A stretch of 64,000 nt of DNA from Flavobacteriaceae bacterium (GTDB lineage Bacteria > Bacteroidota > Bacteroidia > Flavobacteriales > Flavobacteriaceae): positions 1 through 64,000 of the forward strand of contig NVXD01000018.1 of assembly GCA_002746415.1 (NCBI GenBank), given 5' to 3'. Of the stretch, positions 55,848 to 64,000 are shown piece by piece; the stretch's first letter is position 1; the number at the start of each line of letters is the position of its first letter. The translations under genes and the position numbers were made by a program. The notes under the pieces are model-generated. The model was not told where the DNA came from. It ran no database searches and saw nothing but the letters and a program-made list of their open reading frames with translations.

Positions 55848-56753
55848 CTAATTTATTATTTTTTCAATTTGCCTCAGCACATTTTCTATTTTGTAATCAT
55901 GGTTGAACCAAAGCGTATTTTCATTTTTTCTAAACCATGTAAGTTGTCTTTTTGCAAACCTCCTTGTATTTTTTTTAATTTCTGATAGGGCAAAATCTAA
56001 AGTCCATTCCCCATCAAAATACTTGAACAATTCTTTATAGCCAACTGTTTGTAGCGCATTTAGATGTTTATGAGCAAGCAATGATTTTGCCTCTTCCAAT
56101 AAGCCAGCTTCTTTCATGACAGTTACTCTTTTGTTGATGTTGTCATAAATTAATTCCCGGTCTGCTGTAATACCAATAGTAACTGTTTTAAACATTCTTT
56201 GAATATCCTTTTTATTAAGAAAGGATGAGTATGGCTTTCCAGAACCAATGCATATTTCCAAAGCTCTCACTAATCGTTGCGGGTTTTCTATAGCTACAGT
56301 TGCATAATACTTTTCATCTAATTCTTTTAATTTAGCCTGTAAAGGTTCAATTCCTTTGTCGTTGTATAAGGTATTGAGTTCCATACGAATTTTTGGGTCT
56401 ACTTCAGGAAATTCATCAAATCCATAAGAAACAGCATCTACATAAAGACCACTCCCACCAACCATGACCACAATATCATGTTTTTTAAAAAGGGCAGTTA
56501 AAAGCTTTATGGCGTCTTTTTCAAAATCACCGACAGAATAGGGCTCTAAAATGCTTTTATGCTGTATAAAGTGATGTGTCACACTTTCTAACTCCTCTTG
56601 GGATGGCACAGCAGTGCCTATGCACATTTCTTTAAAAAATTGACGCGAATCTGCCGAAACTATCTCCGTATTATAATGCTCTGCAATTTTAATCGCCAAC
56701 TTGGTTTTTCCTATGGCTGTTGGCCCAATTACCGATATTAGGATTTTATTCAT
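55848..56753 (-). CDS. miaA: tRNA dimethylallyltransferase MiaA
   Basis: 301 residues from the ATG at 56753, which shares a base with the stop of the channel gene (TAATG); a longer start at 56771 is less likely. P-loop GPTAIGKTKLA, SADSRQFFKEM, VGGSGLYVDA, NPQRLVRALEI, and TRRFAKRQLTWFR. It prenylates A37 in tRNAs reading U-initial codons. Confidence 0.93.
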   Translation of the reverse strand: MNKILISVIGPTAIGKTKLAIKIAEHYNTEIVSADSRQFFKEMCIGTAVPSQEELESVTHHFIQHKSILEPYSVGDFEKDAIKLLTALFKKHDIVVMVGGSGLYVDAVSYGFDEFPEVDPKIRMELNTLYNDKGIEPLQAKLKELDEKYYATVAIENPQRLVRALEICIGSGKPYSSFLNKKDIQRMFKTVTIGITADRELIYDNINKRVTVMKEAGLLEEAKSLLAHKHLNALQTVGYKELFKYFDGEWTLDFALSEIKKNTRRFAKRQLTWFRKNENTLWFNHDYKIENVLRQIEKIIN

Positions 56754-57580
56754 TACAGTTCGCTTCCACAATTATAGCAATGAGAAGCCTCATCTTTGTG
56801 ACCATCTTTTGAACAGCTTGGACAGCATTGAGTGTTTAAATGTAATTTCTCATCTCTTCCTTGCCTAGAAAACTCAGCAGTTACAATACCAGTAGGTACA
56901 GCTATAATGCCATAACCCATTATCATAACCACTGTTGCAATAAACTGACCAAGACTTGTCTGGGGTGCTATATCTCCATAACCTACAGTGGTAAGTGTTA
57001 CAATGGCCCAATAAATACTTCTTGGAATACTAGTGAAACCAGCTTCACTATCTTCTATTAGGTACATTAAAGTCCCCATGACGACTGATAGAATTACGAC
57101 CGCATAAATGAAAACAGCAATTTTGGCTTTACTGGCTTTAAGTGCCTTTGTGATAGTTGATGCTTCTCCTATAAACTTCCCCAATTTTAAAATTCGGAAT
57201 ACCCGTAGCAATCTTAAGGCTCGTACAATTAACAATACTTGAGAACCTGCAAAAATGTAGGATAAATAAAGAGGGACAGTAGAGATGAAATCAATGATGC
57301 CGTAAACACTAAAAATATATTTAAAAGGTTTCTTAATGCTGACTATTCTGGCAATATATTCTATCGTAAAAAATATAGTAATCACCCATTCTAAACCTAA
57401 AAGGATGTCATGGTATTTCAGATTTATTTCATGAACACTTTCTAGCATAACCAAAATGACACTGATTATGATGAGAATAAAGAGTATAATGTCAAACCAC
57501 TTTCCCATGGGAGTATCTGCTTCATAAATTACTTCATGAAGTTTTCCTCGCCAGCCTATATATTTTTTTTTGTCTTTCAA
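56753..57580 (-). CDS. Voltage-gated-type potassium channel with C-terminal zinc ribbon
   Basis: 275 residues. Six membrane segments, an S4-like helix rich in Arg (VRALRLLRVFRILKLGK, about 110-126), a pore loop with the K+ selectivity filter TVGYGD (about 194-199), then S6. After S6 comes a short tail with two CxxC pairs (CCPSCSKDG and CYNCGSEL), a zinc ribbon that many simple channels lack. Inner-membrane protein. Confidence 0.87.
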   Translation of the reverse strand: MKDKKKYIGWRGKLHEVIYEADTPMGKWFDIILFILIIISVILVMLESVHEINLKYHDILLGLEWVITIFFTIEYIARIVSIKKPFKYIFSVYGIIDFISTVPLYLSYIFAGSQVLLIVRALRLLRVFRILKLGKFIGEASTITKALKASKAKIAVFIYAVVILSVVMGTLMYLIEDSEAGFTSIPRSIYWAIVTLTTVGYGDIAPQTSLGQFIATVVMIMGYGIIAVPTGIVTAEFSRQGRDEKLHLNTQCCPSCSKDGHKDEASHCYNCGSEL

Positions 57581-57581
57581 A

Positions 57582-58949
57582 CTATTGGTTTATTTCCAAA
57601 ATTTTATGAACTTTTCTTTTTCTAAGATAAGATTCTATAATATGATTGGTACTGTCATCACCCTTCATATTAACAATTATTGATTCTAAGATATGAATAT
57701 TATTTATTTGATGGTTTAAATCAAAAAAACCTAAGCCCATAAAGATGCCTTTTTTAATTAAAATAGCACTTTGTTCCCCTATTGCTCTTCCTTTATCAAT
57801 GATAACTATGTTTTTATCTCTAATACTGTATTTCTGAATAGCAGTTAACACTCTTTGGTTATAGCTTTCTACATCCTCCTTTTCTATGCAAGCACCCTCA
57901 CATGCTCCATCATCGTATTTGGAACAATGGTTTTTTGCTTCAGAAATGCCATTTAACTTGTCACATAAATGAAACTCACTACTTATTTTAAACAATTGAT
58001 TTTTTGCAGCATGTATACTGTTAAATGTATTGATTTTTTCAGCATCAACATTTAATTTTTCAGCATTTAGGGATAAATATCCTTTCGCATTGGGGGCGAT
58101 AGAAATGATATGAGAAAATAACTTTTGCCTTTTACGCCCGTTATAAATAGGTCGGTTTTTAGCCAATTCCTCGTTTTCTTTAAGTAGCGCAATAAGTTCA
58201 TTCCCCGTTTTTTCAAAGCTTACCCTTTTGGTTTCCTTGCGCAATTTCATTGCTTTACTACCATTATTAGTAAAATGCTGATTTACCCTTTTCTTTATGT
58301 TGCTGCTTTTTCCCAGAAAAATGATATCTCCATCCTTATTGTGCATATAATACACACCCGTCTCAGAAGGAAGCTCTTCCACAATATCTAATTGGGTAGG
58401 GGACAGTTCTCCCATAGTTTCTTCCTTGATCACGCTTTTTAGGATGGACTTGTCAGAATCTTTGGCCAGCAAAAGTTTAAACAATTTTATAGTGGCAAGT
58501 GCATCTCCATTGGCCCTATGTCGGTCACTGACCGGAATTCCAAGAGAGCGTACTAATTTTCCCAAGCTATATGATTCTGCTTCAGGAATCAGTTTTTTTG
58601 ACAAATCAACTGTGCAAATGGTTTTACGTTCAAAATTATAGCCTAAACGTCGGTATTCAGTTCTTAAAATCCTATAATCAAATTGTGCATTATGAGCAAC
58701 TAAGACCGCATCTTGGGTGATTTCTATAATACGTTTGGCAACTTCATGAAATTTAGGTGCTGTTCGAAGCATTTTATTATTTATACCTGTGAGCTTAACA
58801 ACAAATGGCTGAATATCTTTTTCTGGATTTACAAGACTAATGAATTTATCAACCACTTCATGGCCGTTAAACCTATGGATAGCTATTTCTGTGATGCCTT
58901 CCTCATTATATTTTCCTCCGGTAGTTTCTATATCTAAAATGACGTACAT
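57582..58949 (-). CDS. DEDDh exonuclease fused to UvrC-type GIY-YIG domain
   Basis: 455 residues. N-terminal DnaQ-like 3'-5' exonuclease (about 1-165): VILDIETTGG, VLVAHNAQFDYRIL, HRANGDALATIKL supply the DEDDh residues. GIY-YIG domain (about 195-280): ETGVYYMHN, GKSSNIKKRVNQH. The last third contains a cysteine cluster (HCSKYDDGACEGAC). This epsilon-UvrC-like fusion is a known Bacteroidota type, distinct from the replicative proofreading subunit; a DNA-repair role is likely. Confidence 0.87.
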   Translation of the reverse strand: MYVILDIETTGGKYNEEGITEIAIHRFNGHEVVDKFISLVNPEKDIQPFVVKLTGINNKMLRTAPKFHEVAKRIIEITQDAVLVAHNAQFDYRILRTEYRRLGYNFERKTICTVDLSKKLIPEAESYSLGKLVRSLGIPVSDRHRANGDALATIKLFKLLLAKDSDKSILKSVIKEETMGELSPTQLDIVEELPSETGVYYMHNKDGDIIFLGKSSNIKKRVNQHFTNNGSKAMKLRKETKRVSFEKTGNELIALLKENEELAKNRPIYNGRKRQKLFSHIISIAPNAKGYLSLNAEKLNVDAEKINTFNSIHAAKNQLFKISSEFHLCDKLNGISEAKNHCSKYDDGACEGACIEKEDVESYNQRVLTAIQKYSIRDKNIVIIDKGRAIGEQSAILIKKGIFMGLGFFDLNHQINNIHILESIIVNMKGDDSTNHIIESYLRKRKVHKILEINQ

Positions 58950-58990
58950 TAAATCCCTTGCAATTGATATTGGTTTATAAAGATATGAAG

Positions 58991-59650
58991 TTAATGGTAG
59001 TTTCTTGCTCCAAAAATACTACTTCCTATGCGTACCATGGTACTGCCCTCAGAAATGGCCATTGCATAATCACCACTCATTCCCATGGAAAGTATTGATA
59101 TACTGGAAGTTGATTTCTTTATTTTTTTAAAAATCCGATGTAAATTTTTGAATTCTTTTTCAATCTGACCTTTATCTTGGGTAAAAGTAGCCATTCCCAT
59201 AAGTCCAATAACATTGATATTCTTTAGGTTTTTGTATTCCTCAGAACTTAAAATAGTGGTTAACTCGTCCTCATCCAAACCAAATTTACTGTCTTCTTCA
59301 GCGATGTGGATTTGCAAAAGACAGTCAATACTGCGGTCATGTTTTTTGGCCTGTTTGTCAATTTCCTTCAATAATTTAAAACTGTCCACACCGTGAATCA
59401 AAGAAACATACGCAGCCATATATTTTACTTTGTTGCGTTGTACATGCCCAATCATGTGCCATTCAATATCCTTTGGAAGCACTTCCCATTTTTGGGTCAT
59501 TTCCTGAATTTTATTCTCACCAAACACTTTTTGACCAGCATTATACGCTTCCATAATGTCATTATTAGGTTTGGTCTTGGAAACAGCCACAAGTGTTACT
59601 TGCTCTGGAAGTAAACGCTTTATTTTATTTAAATTGGCTTCTATACTCAT
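58991..59650 (-). CDS. PLP homeostasis protein (YggS/PLPBP family)
   Basis: 219 residues, TIM-barrel fold with the PLP Lys in LVAVSKTKPN (near residue 25), GENKIQEM, WHMIGHVQRNKVK, LGMATFT, LSMGMSGDYAMAI and the phosphate site VRIGSSIFG. It binds PLP without enzymatic activity and balances vitamin B6 pools. Gene runs with the DUF1015 gene upstream (16 bp gap). Confidence 0.92.
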   Translation of the reverse strand: MSIEANLNKIKRLLPEQVTLVAVSKTKPNNDIMEAYNAGQKVFGENKIQEMTQKWEVLPKDIEWHMIGHVQRNKVKYMAAYVSLIHGVDSFKLLKEIDKQAKKHDRSIDCLLQIHIAEEDSKFGLDEDELTTILSSEEYKNLKNINVIGLMGMATFTQDKGQIEKEFKNLHRIFKKIKKSTSSISILSMGMSGDYAMAISEGSTMVRIGSSIFGARNYH

Positions 59651-59666
59651 GTTATTTTTTCAAAAA

Positions 59667-60902
59667 TTACAATTCATAGATTATTAATCCACTTCTCAAT
59701 TTTGGCTCTATATAGGTGCTTTTAGGGGGCATTACCAAACCAGCATCGGCAATTGCCTTTATTTCATTGATAGTGATAGGGACAAGGCTAAAACCGACCA
59801 TAAATTTACCATTATCAACTTCCTCCTTCATTTTATTTACATTGTTTTTACCATAACCATATTGAATTCTGTCGTTATTTTTCAGGTCTTTAATTCCTAA
59901 AATTGGTTCTAAAACAGTTTTATAAAGAATTTGAGTGTCCAATTTGCTCAATGCATCGGTAAAAGTATAGTTATCTTTTTTTAAATATAAAGCATAAAAT
60001 TCTCCACCTACATACATGCTAAAATGATGCTTTCCAGAAGGTTTATACAAAGCATTTCCTTTGTTTTCTATTTTATAAACATCCCCCAACTTCATTAAGA
60101 ACTTCTCTTTTGATAAACCGTTAAGGTCTTTTACCAATCTGTTGAACTCATAAATTTTGATTTCGGATTCAGGAATTAAATAACTCATAAAATAATTATA
60201 GGGTTCTTTTCCAGAATGCTGTGGATTGTTTTCTTTGGAATTTGTTGCAAATAGGTTAGAAGATGCGCTCCTGTGATGGCCATCAGCTATATAAATCGAG
60301 TTTATTTTAGAGAATTCTTCCTGAATAATTTTGACGGTTTGACTGTTTGAGACGATCCAAATTTTATGTTTAACCTTGTCTGTAGTGGTAAAAAAGCTGT
60401 CTGGTTCCTGTTCTTTTTGAGTTTCAATAATACTGGAAACCTTGTCATTATCAGGATAGGTCATTAATACCGCTTCTGCATTAAAACCTGCTATTTTTAA
60501 ATAATTAGCAAACAGTTCTTCCCTTGGCTGTAGCGTATCCTCATGTTTTTTAATGACATTATTTTGATAGTCGGCGACACTGGTTCCACAAAAGATGCCA
60601 GAACATGTAAAGTCTTCTTTTTCTATTTGATAAATGTAAAAACTATCTTGGGCGTCTTTCAGTAAAATATTCTCTTTTAAAAATTCCAAATAGGATTCAT
60701 GAACAAATGCATACCGATCCTGGATAGGCACTTTCTTGTTTAGTTTAAAACCAGGAGTAATAATGTGCAAGAAGGAAAATGGGTTAAGACTTAAAATTCC
60801 CTTTCGCTCTTTTTTAGAATATTCCTGGTAGGAGCGAGAGGCAACAAAGGCAGCTTTATCCTTAGCAGCTCTGATGGCTTTAAATGGTTTTATTATGGCC
60901 AT
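59667..60902 (-). CDS. DUF1015 family protein
   Basis: 411 residues, no signal. Characteristic family start IIKPFKAIRAAKDKAAFVASRSYQ, YIYQIEKEDFTCSGIFCGTSV, and the conserved IADGHHRSASS motif (about 203-213), followed by a MPPKSTYIEPKLRSGL end. It is widespread; a role with serine or amino-acid metabolism has been proposed from context in other bacteria, but nothing here proves it. It sits 5 bp after the hydroxybutyryl-CoA dehydrogenase gene. Confidence 0.86.
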   Translation of the reverse strand: MAIIKPFKAIRAAKDKAAFVASRSYQEYSKKERKGILSLNPFSFLHIITPGFKLNKKVPIQDRYAFVHESYLEFLKENILLKDAQDSFYIYQIEKEDFTCSGIFCGTSVADYQNNVIKKHEDTLQPREELFANYLKIAGFNAEAVLMTYPDNDKVSSIIETQKEQEPDSFFTTTDKVKHKIWIVSNSQTVKIIQEEFSKINSIYIADGHHRSASSNLFATNSKENNPQHSGKEPYNYFMSYLIPESEIKIYEFNRLVKDLNGLSKEKFLMKLGDVYKIENKGNALYKPSGKHHFSMYVGGEFYALYLKKDNYTFTDALSKLDTQILYKTVLEPILGIKDLKNNDRIQYGYGKNNVNKMKEEVDNGKFMVGFSLVPITINEIKAIADAGLVMPPKSTYIEPKLRSGLIIYEL

Positions 60903-60907
60903 AAAAA

Positions 60908-61795
60908 TTAGTTGAAGTGAGATGAAACATTTTCTGCCTTTTTGGAATTAGTATAATCATAAAATCCTTCTCCTGATTTAATACCCAATCTTCCAGCTTT
61001 TACCATATCTATAAGTAATGGGCATGGGGCATATTTTGGATTATTAAAACCTTTATGCATTACATTTAAAATAGACAGACAGACATCCAAGCCTATAAAA
61101 TCTGCTAATTGTAGTGGTCCCATGGGATGTGCCATGCCTAATTTCATTACAGTATCAATTTCTGTTACCCCAGAAACACCATCGTTCAATGCTTCAATTG
61201 CCTCATTAATCATAGGCATTAAAATACGATTGGCCACAAAACCAGGAAAATCATTTACTTCCACTGGAATTTTTTTCAATTTGATAGAAAGCTCCATAAT
61301 CGCTTTAACCACATCTGGAGAAGTAAGTCGACCTTTAATAACTTCAATCAATTCCATAAGGGGAACAGGGTTCATGAAATGCATTCCAATTACATTTTCT
61401 GGTCTGCTGGTGATGTTCCCCAGTTCTGTAATAGATATGGATGACGTATTGGTAGCCAGAATAGTATTCTTCTCACAAAAGGTATCTAAATCTTTAAAAA
61501 TAGATTTCTTGATTGCTTCATTTTCAGTAGCTGCTTCAATTACCAAATCAACATTTTTAACACCCTCTTTTAGATTGGTAAATGTATATACCTTACTCAG
61601 TGTAGCTGCTTTTTCTTGTTCATCAATTTGTTCTTTGACCACCATGCGGTCTAAATTCTTGGCAATTGTTGCTAGTGCTTTGTCAAGAGATTCTTGTACA
61701 ATATCTATAAGATGAACCTTGTATCCTTTTTGAGCAAAAACATGGGCTATTCCATTCCCCATAGTGCCTGCTCCAAGTACTGCAATAGTTTTCAT
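60908..61795 (-). CDS. 3-hydroxybutyryl-CoA dehydrogenase
   Basis: 295 residues. Rossmann motif GAGTMGNGIAHVFAQKG, EAATENEAIK, the active-site TSSISITEL and HFMNPVP with catalytic His, PGFVANRILMPMINEA, and MGPLQLADFIGLD. It oxidises 3-hydroxyacyl-CoA with NAD(P). It lies 4 bp after the oxidoreductase gene. Confidence 0.92.
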   Translation of the reverse strand: MKTIAVLGAGTMGNGIAHVFAQKGYKVHLIDIVQESLDKALATIAKNLDRMVVKEQIDEQEKAATLSKVYTFTNLKEGVKNVDLVIEAATENEAIKKSIFKDLDTFCEKNTILATNTSSISITELGNITSRPENVIGMHFMNPVPLMELIEVIKGRLTSPDVVKAIMELSIKLKKIPVEVNDFPGFVANRILMPMINEAIEALNDGVSGVTEIDTVMKLGMAHPMGPLQLADFIGLDVCLSILNVMHKGFNNPKYAPCPLLIDMVKAGRLGIKSGEGFYDYTNSKKAENVSSHFN

Positions 61796-61799
61796 ATTC

Positions 61800-62765
61800 C
61801 TAGTTTTTAAATGCTGCTATGATTTGTAAGGCCACTTTTAATGCTTTTGTTCCTTGTTCCAAAGAAACAATGGGGGTAGTGTCATTGGTTATGGCATCTG
61901 CAAAAGTTTCTAGCTCATCCAAAATAGCATTATTGGTCGATATATCTGGATTTTCAAAATAGATACGTTTCTTTTCGCCTTCAGCATTTTGGAGGATCAT
62001 ATCAAAATCTCCAGCTTGTTCTGGGGCATCCTGCATTTTTACCACTTCAACCTTTTTTTCTAAAAAATCTATGGAAATATAGGCGTCACGCTGAAAGAAA
62101 CGGGATTTTCTCATATTTTTTAGAGATATTCTGCTAGCGGTTAAATTGGCCACACAACCATTTACAAACTCTATTCTTGCATTTGCAATATCAGGTGATT
62201 TACTGATAACGGAAACTCCGCTTGCGTTTATGTTTTTTACTTCAGAATCAACAACACTTAGAATGGCATCTATATCATGAATCATTAAATCCAGCACCAC
62301 AGGAACGTCAGTGCCTCTTGGGTTAAATTCAGCCAATCGATGTGTCTCAATAAACATAGGGTTTTTAATCTGATCATTAACGGCAGTGAATGCAGGGTTA
62401 AATCGTTCTACATGGCCAACTTGCCCCTTTACATTGTGCTTTTTTTCAAGGGATAGTAAGGTCTCCGCTTCTTCCAAGGTATTGGTAATTGGTTTTTCTA
62501 TAAAAACATGTTTCCCTTTTTTCATTGCTTTTTTTGCACAATCATAATGGGATAGGGTAGGCGTTACAATATCAATCATATCTACAGCATCAATAAGCGT
62601 ATTGATGTTATCGTAAAAAGTATATCCAAATTCATCAGCCACTTTTCTTCCATTAATATCATCTGGATCATAAAAACCAATGAGATTATATTTTTGAGAT
62701 TCATTCAATAAACGCAAATGTATTTTCCCAAGATGACCTGCTCCTAAAACTCCAACTTTTAGCAT
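61800..62765 (-). CDS. Gfo/Idh/MocA family oxidoreductase
   Basis: 321 residues. NAD(P)-binding GVLGAGHLGKIHLRLL, the EKP motif in VFIEKPITN, and VLDLMIHDIDAIL in the substrate domain. Substrate not predictable; sugar or cyclitol dehydrogenation is typical of the family. First gene of a minus-strand run of four (oxidoreductase, hydroxybutyryl-CoA dehydrogenase, DUF1015, yggS). Confidence 0.88.
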   Translation of the reverse strand: MLKVGVLGAGHLGKIHLRLLNESQKYNLIGFYDPDDINGRKVADEFGYTFYDNINTLIDAVDMIDIVTPTLSHYDCAKKAMKKGKHVFIEKPITNTLEEAETLLSLEKKHNVKGQVGHVERFNPAFTAVNDQIKNPMFIETHRLAEFNPRGTDVPVVLDLMIHDIDAILSVVDSEVKNINASGVSVISKSPDIANARIEFVNGCVANLTASRISLKNMRKSRFFQRDAYISIDFLEKKVEVVKMQDAPEQAGDFDMILQNAEGEKKRIYFENPDISTNNAILDELETFADAITNDTTPIVSLEQGTKALKVALQIIAAFKN

Positions 62766-62914
62766 AAAAAATGTTTTTTCAAAAATAGGAATATGTTAGC
62801 ATTTTTCAAGGAATAAGATGCAATAAAGAAGTTGAAAATAGAATAAATATAATGTAGGCTTAGATTATATAAAAAGGATAGTTTTTTTAACTTCGCAAAA
62901 CCAAAACGACACTA

Positions 62915-63556
62915 TTGAAAAATACGTTAAAGCATCAAGGAATGCGGAATAAATTGGCGGAAGTATTAGCTGCCAAGGGGATAAAGGATGTCAATGTTAT
63001 AAATGCAATAAAACAGATTCCCAGACACTTGTTTTTAGATAGCAGTTTTGTGGATCATGCTTATCAAGATAAGGCATTCCCAATAGGAGCGGATCAAACA
63101 ATTTCCCAACCGTATACCGTTGCATTTCAAACTGAATTGTTGAAAGTAAAGCCAAATTGTAAAATTTTGGAAATAGGTACGGGGAGTGGCTATCAAACTG
63201 CTGTTTTGCTGAGTTTAAAGGCTAAAGTATATACCATTGAAAGGCAATTGGAGCTTTTTAAAAAGACCAAGTTGTTCTTTGGTAAAATGGGATATAGACC
63301 AAAGAAAATTATTTTTGGAGATGGCTATAAAGGATTGCCTGAAGAGGCTCCATTTGATGGGATTATTGTTACAGCTGGCGCTCCAGAGGTGCCTAAAGCG
63401 TTATTGTCCCAACTAAAAATTGGGGGGCGACTTGTAATACCTGTTGGTATAGATGAACAAACAATGACATTGTTTATTCGGAAATCCGATACCGAATTTG
63501 AAAAAAAAGAGTTGGGAGCTTTTAGGTTTGTACCGCTTTTGGAAGACAAGAATTAA
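62915..63556 (+). CDS. pcm: Protein-L-isoaspartate O-methyltransferase
   Basis: 213 residues with a TTG start ([13 protein letters not shown] is the usual beginning); an in-frame ATG at 62942 would remove the first nine residues. Motifs: [34 protein letters not shown] for [25 protein letters not shown] and GGRLVIPVG. It repairs isoaspartyl residues in aged proteins. Convergent with smpB, overlapping it by 4 bp. Confidence 0.91.
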   Translation: MKNTLKHQGMRNKLAEVLAAKGIKDVNVINAIKQIPRHLFLDSSFVDHAYQDKAFPIGADQTISQPYTVAFQTELLKVKPNCKILEIGTGSGYQTAVLLSLKAKVYTIERQLELFKKTKLFFGKMGYRPKKIIFGDGYKGLPEEAPFDGIIVTAGAPEVPKALLSQLKIGGRLVIPVGIDEQTMTLFIRKSDTEFEKKELGAFRFVPLLEDKN

Positions 63557-64000
63557 CTATTAAAATTCTTTTTAATTCGGTCCAAATCTCTTTTGTTGTC
63601 CCTATCTTTTATTGTTTCTCGCTTATCATAGAGTTTTTTTCCTTTTGCCAACGCAATTTTAATTTTGGCAAGACCATTGTCATTGATAAAAAGATGTAGT
63701 GGAACAATAGTATTTCCACCAGTATTAACTTCTTTTTCCAGCTTTTTAAGCTCTTGCCTGTTCAATAAAAGCTTGCGTTCTGCTTTTGGCTTATGATTGT
63801 AATGAGACCCGTGCATGTATTCATCAACCTGCATGTTAATGACAAACAGCTCGCCATGATCATTGAATTCACAAAAACTTTCAGAAATGGATGCTTTTCC
63901 TAAACGGATAGATTTTATTTCCGTACCAGATAAGACAATACCAGCCATAAATGTGTCCAGCAAGTCATATTCAAATCTTGCTTTTTTGTTTTTTATATTG
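63553..64000 (-). CDS. smpB: SsrA-binding protein SmpB (5' end outside window)
   Basis: The reading frame is open to the right edge of the window. Upstream of the first internal Met the frame reads [17 protein letters not shown], the normal SmpB beginning, so the true start lies beyond 64000. Downstream: [54 protein letters not shown] and the basic tail [12 protein letters not shown]. It binds tmRNA for rescue of stalled ribosomes. Confidence 0.93.
   Translation of the reverse strand, partial: NIKNKKARFEYDLLDTFMAGIVLSGTEIKSIRLGKASISESFCEFNDHGELFVINMQVDEYMHGSHYNHKPKAERKLLLNRQELKKLEKEVNTGGNTIVPLHLFINDNGLAKIKIALAKGKKLYDKRETIKDRDNKRDLDRIKKNFNS

Noticed and set aside
1-64000. CRISPR arrays, rRNA, tRNA genes, prophage modules and restriction or defence systems
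   Set aside because: No regularly spaced repeats, no rRNA or tRNA sequence recognised, and no cas, phage structural or restriction genes among the coding regions.

Overview
The window looks like a chromosomal segment of a marine-type flavobacterium (Bacteroidota, Flavobacteriaceae). It is AT-rich. It carries family markers of that group: a type IX secretion C-terminal sorting domain, PorD (DUF4835), the DUF6452/DUF6048/RlmD trio, DUF6913 next to dapA, DUF6768 next to an ECF sigma factor, and an RprX/RprY-like two-component pair. Several housekeeping genes have the Bacteroidota -7 box TAnnTTTG just upstream. I saw no rRNA, tRNA or CRISPR array.

Layout. (1) 1-4300 is a loosely packed accessory edge. 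It holds a folded palindromic repeat block (1-220), a SnoaL-like lipoprotein, a membrane LytTR regulator, a 195-bp element with perfect 21-bp terminal inverted repeats, a tyrosine recombinase and a small zinc-finger protein. (2) 4529-9735 encodes a two-component system: an NtrC-type sigma-54 activator and a very large hybrid kinase whose N-terminus resembles the H-NOX-associated HNOBA domain. (3) 9750-32208 is an exopolysaccharide locus: a tiny 25-codon ORF, a stand-alone receiver, export lipoprotein, chain-length protein, flippase, glycosyltransferases, polymerase, a giant secreted FG-GAP/T9SS protein, a three-domain kinase-like fusion, an acyltransferase and a WecA/MraY-type initiating transferase. 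(4) 32446-64000 is mostly conserved housekeeping: rlmD, sigma factor, rocD, LD-carboxypeptidase, split 5'-nucleotidase, dapA, bamD, rpoZ, coaBC, porD, recN, fabI, coaE, rprXY-like genes, gntK, miaA, an ion channel, an exonuclease, yggS, hbd, an oxidoreductase, pcm and smpB (5' end outside the window).

Main observation. Five transcription units of the polysaccharide locus (25-codon ORF, receiver-led operon, giant secreted protein, three-domain fusion, DUF1972 glycosyltransferase) share an upstream architecture: a TGGAA half-site (in three cases the right arm of TTCCA-N5-TGGAA), 34-35 bp further a palindrome close to CTGATTATCAG, and 25 bp after the start of that palindrome a GG-N10-G element resembling a sigma-54 -24/-12 promoter. 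In four units the ATG follows about 28-36 bp after the -12 element. The sigma-54 activator and kinase encoded directly upstream are the obvious candidates to read these sites. I infer a dedicated two-component/sigma-54 regulon coupling matrix polysaccharide synthesis to one secreted surface protein and one very small RNA or peptide, comparable in logic to the PrsK/PrsR control of PEP-CTERM polysaccharide loci in Proteobacteria.
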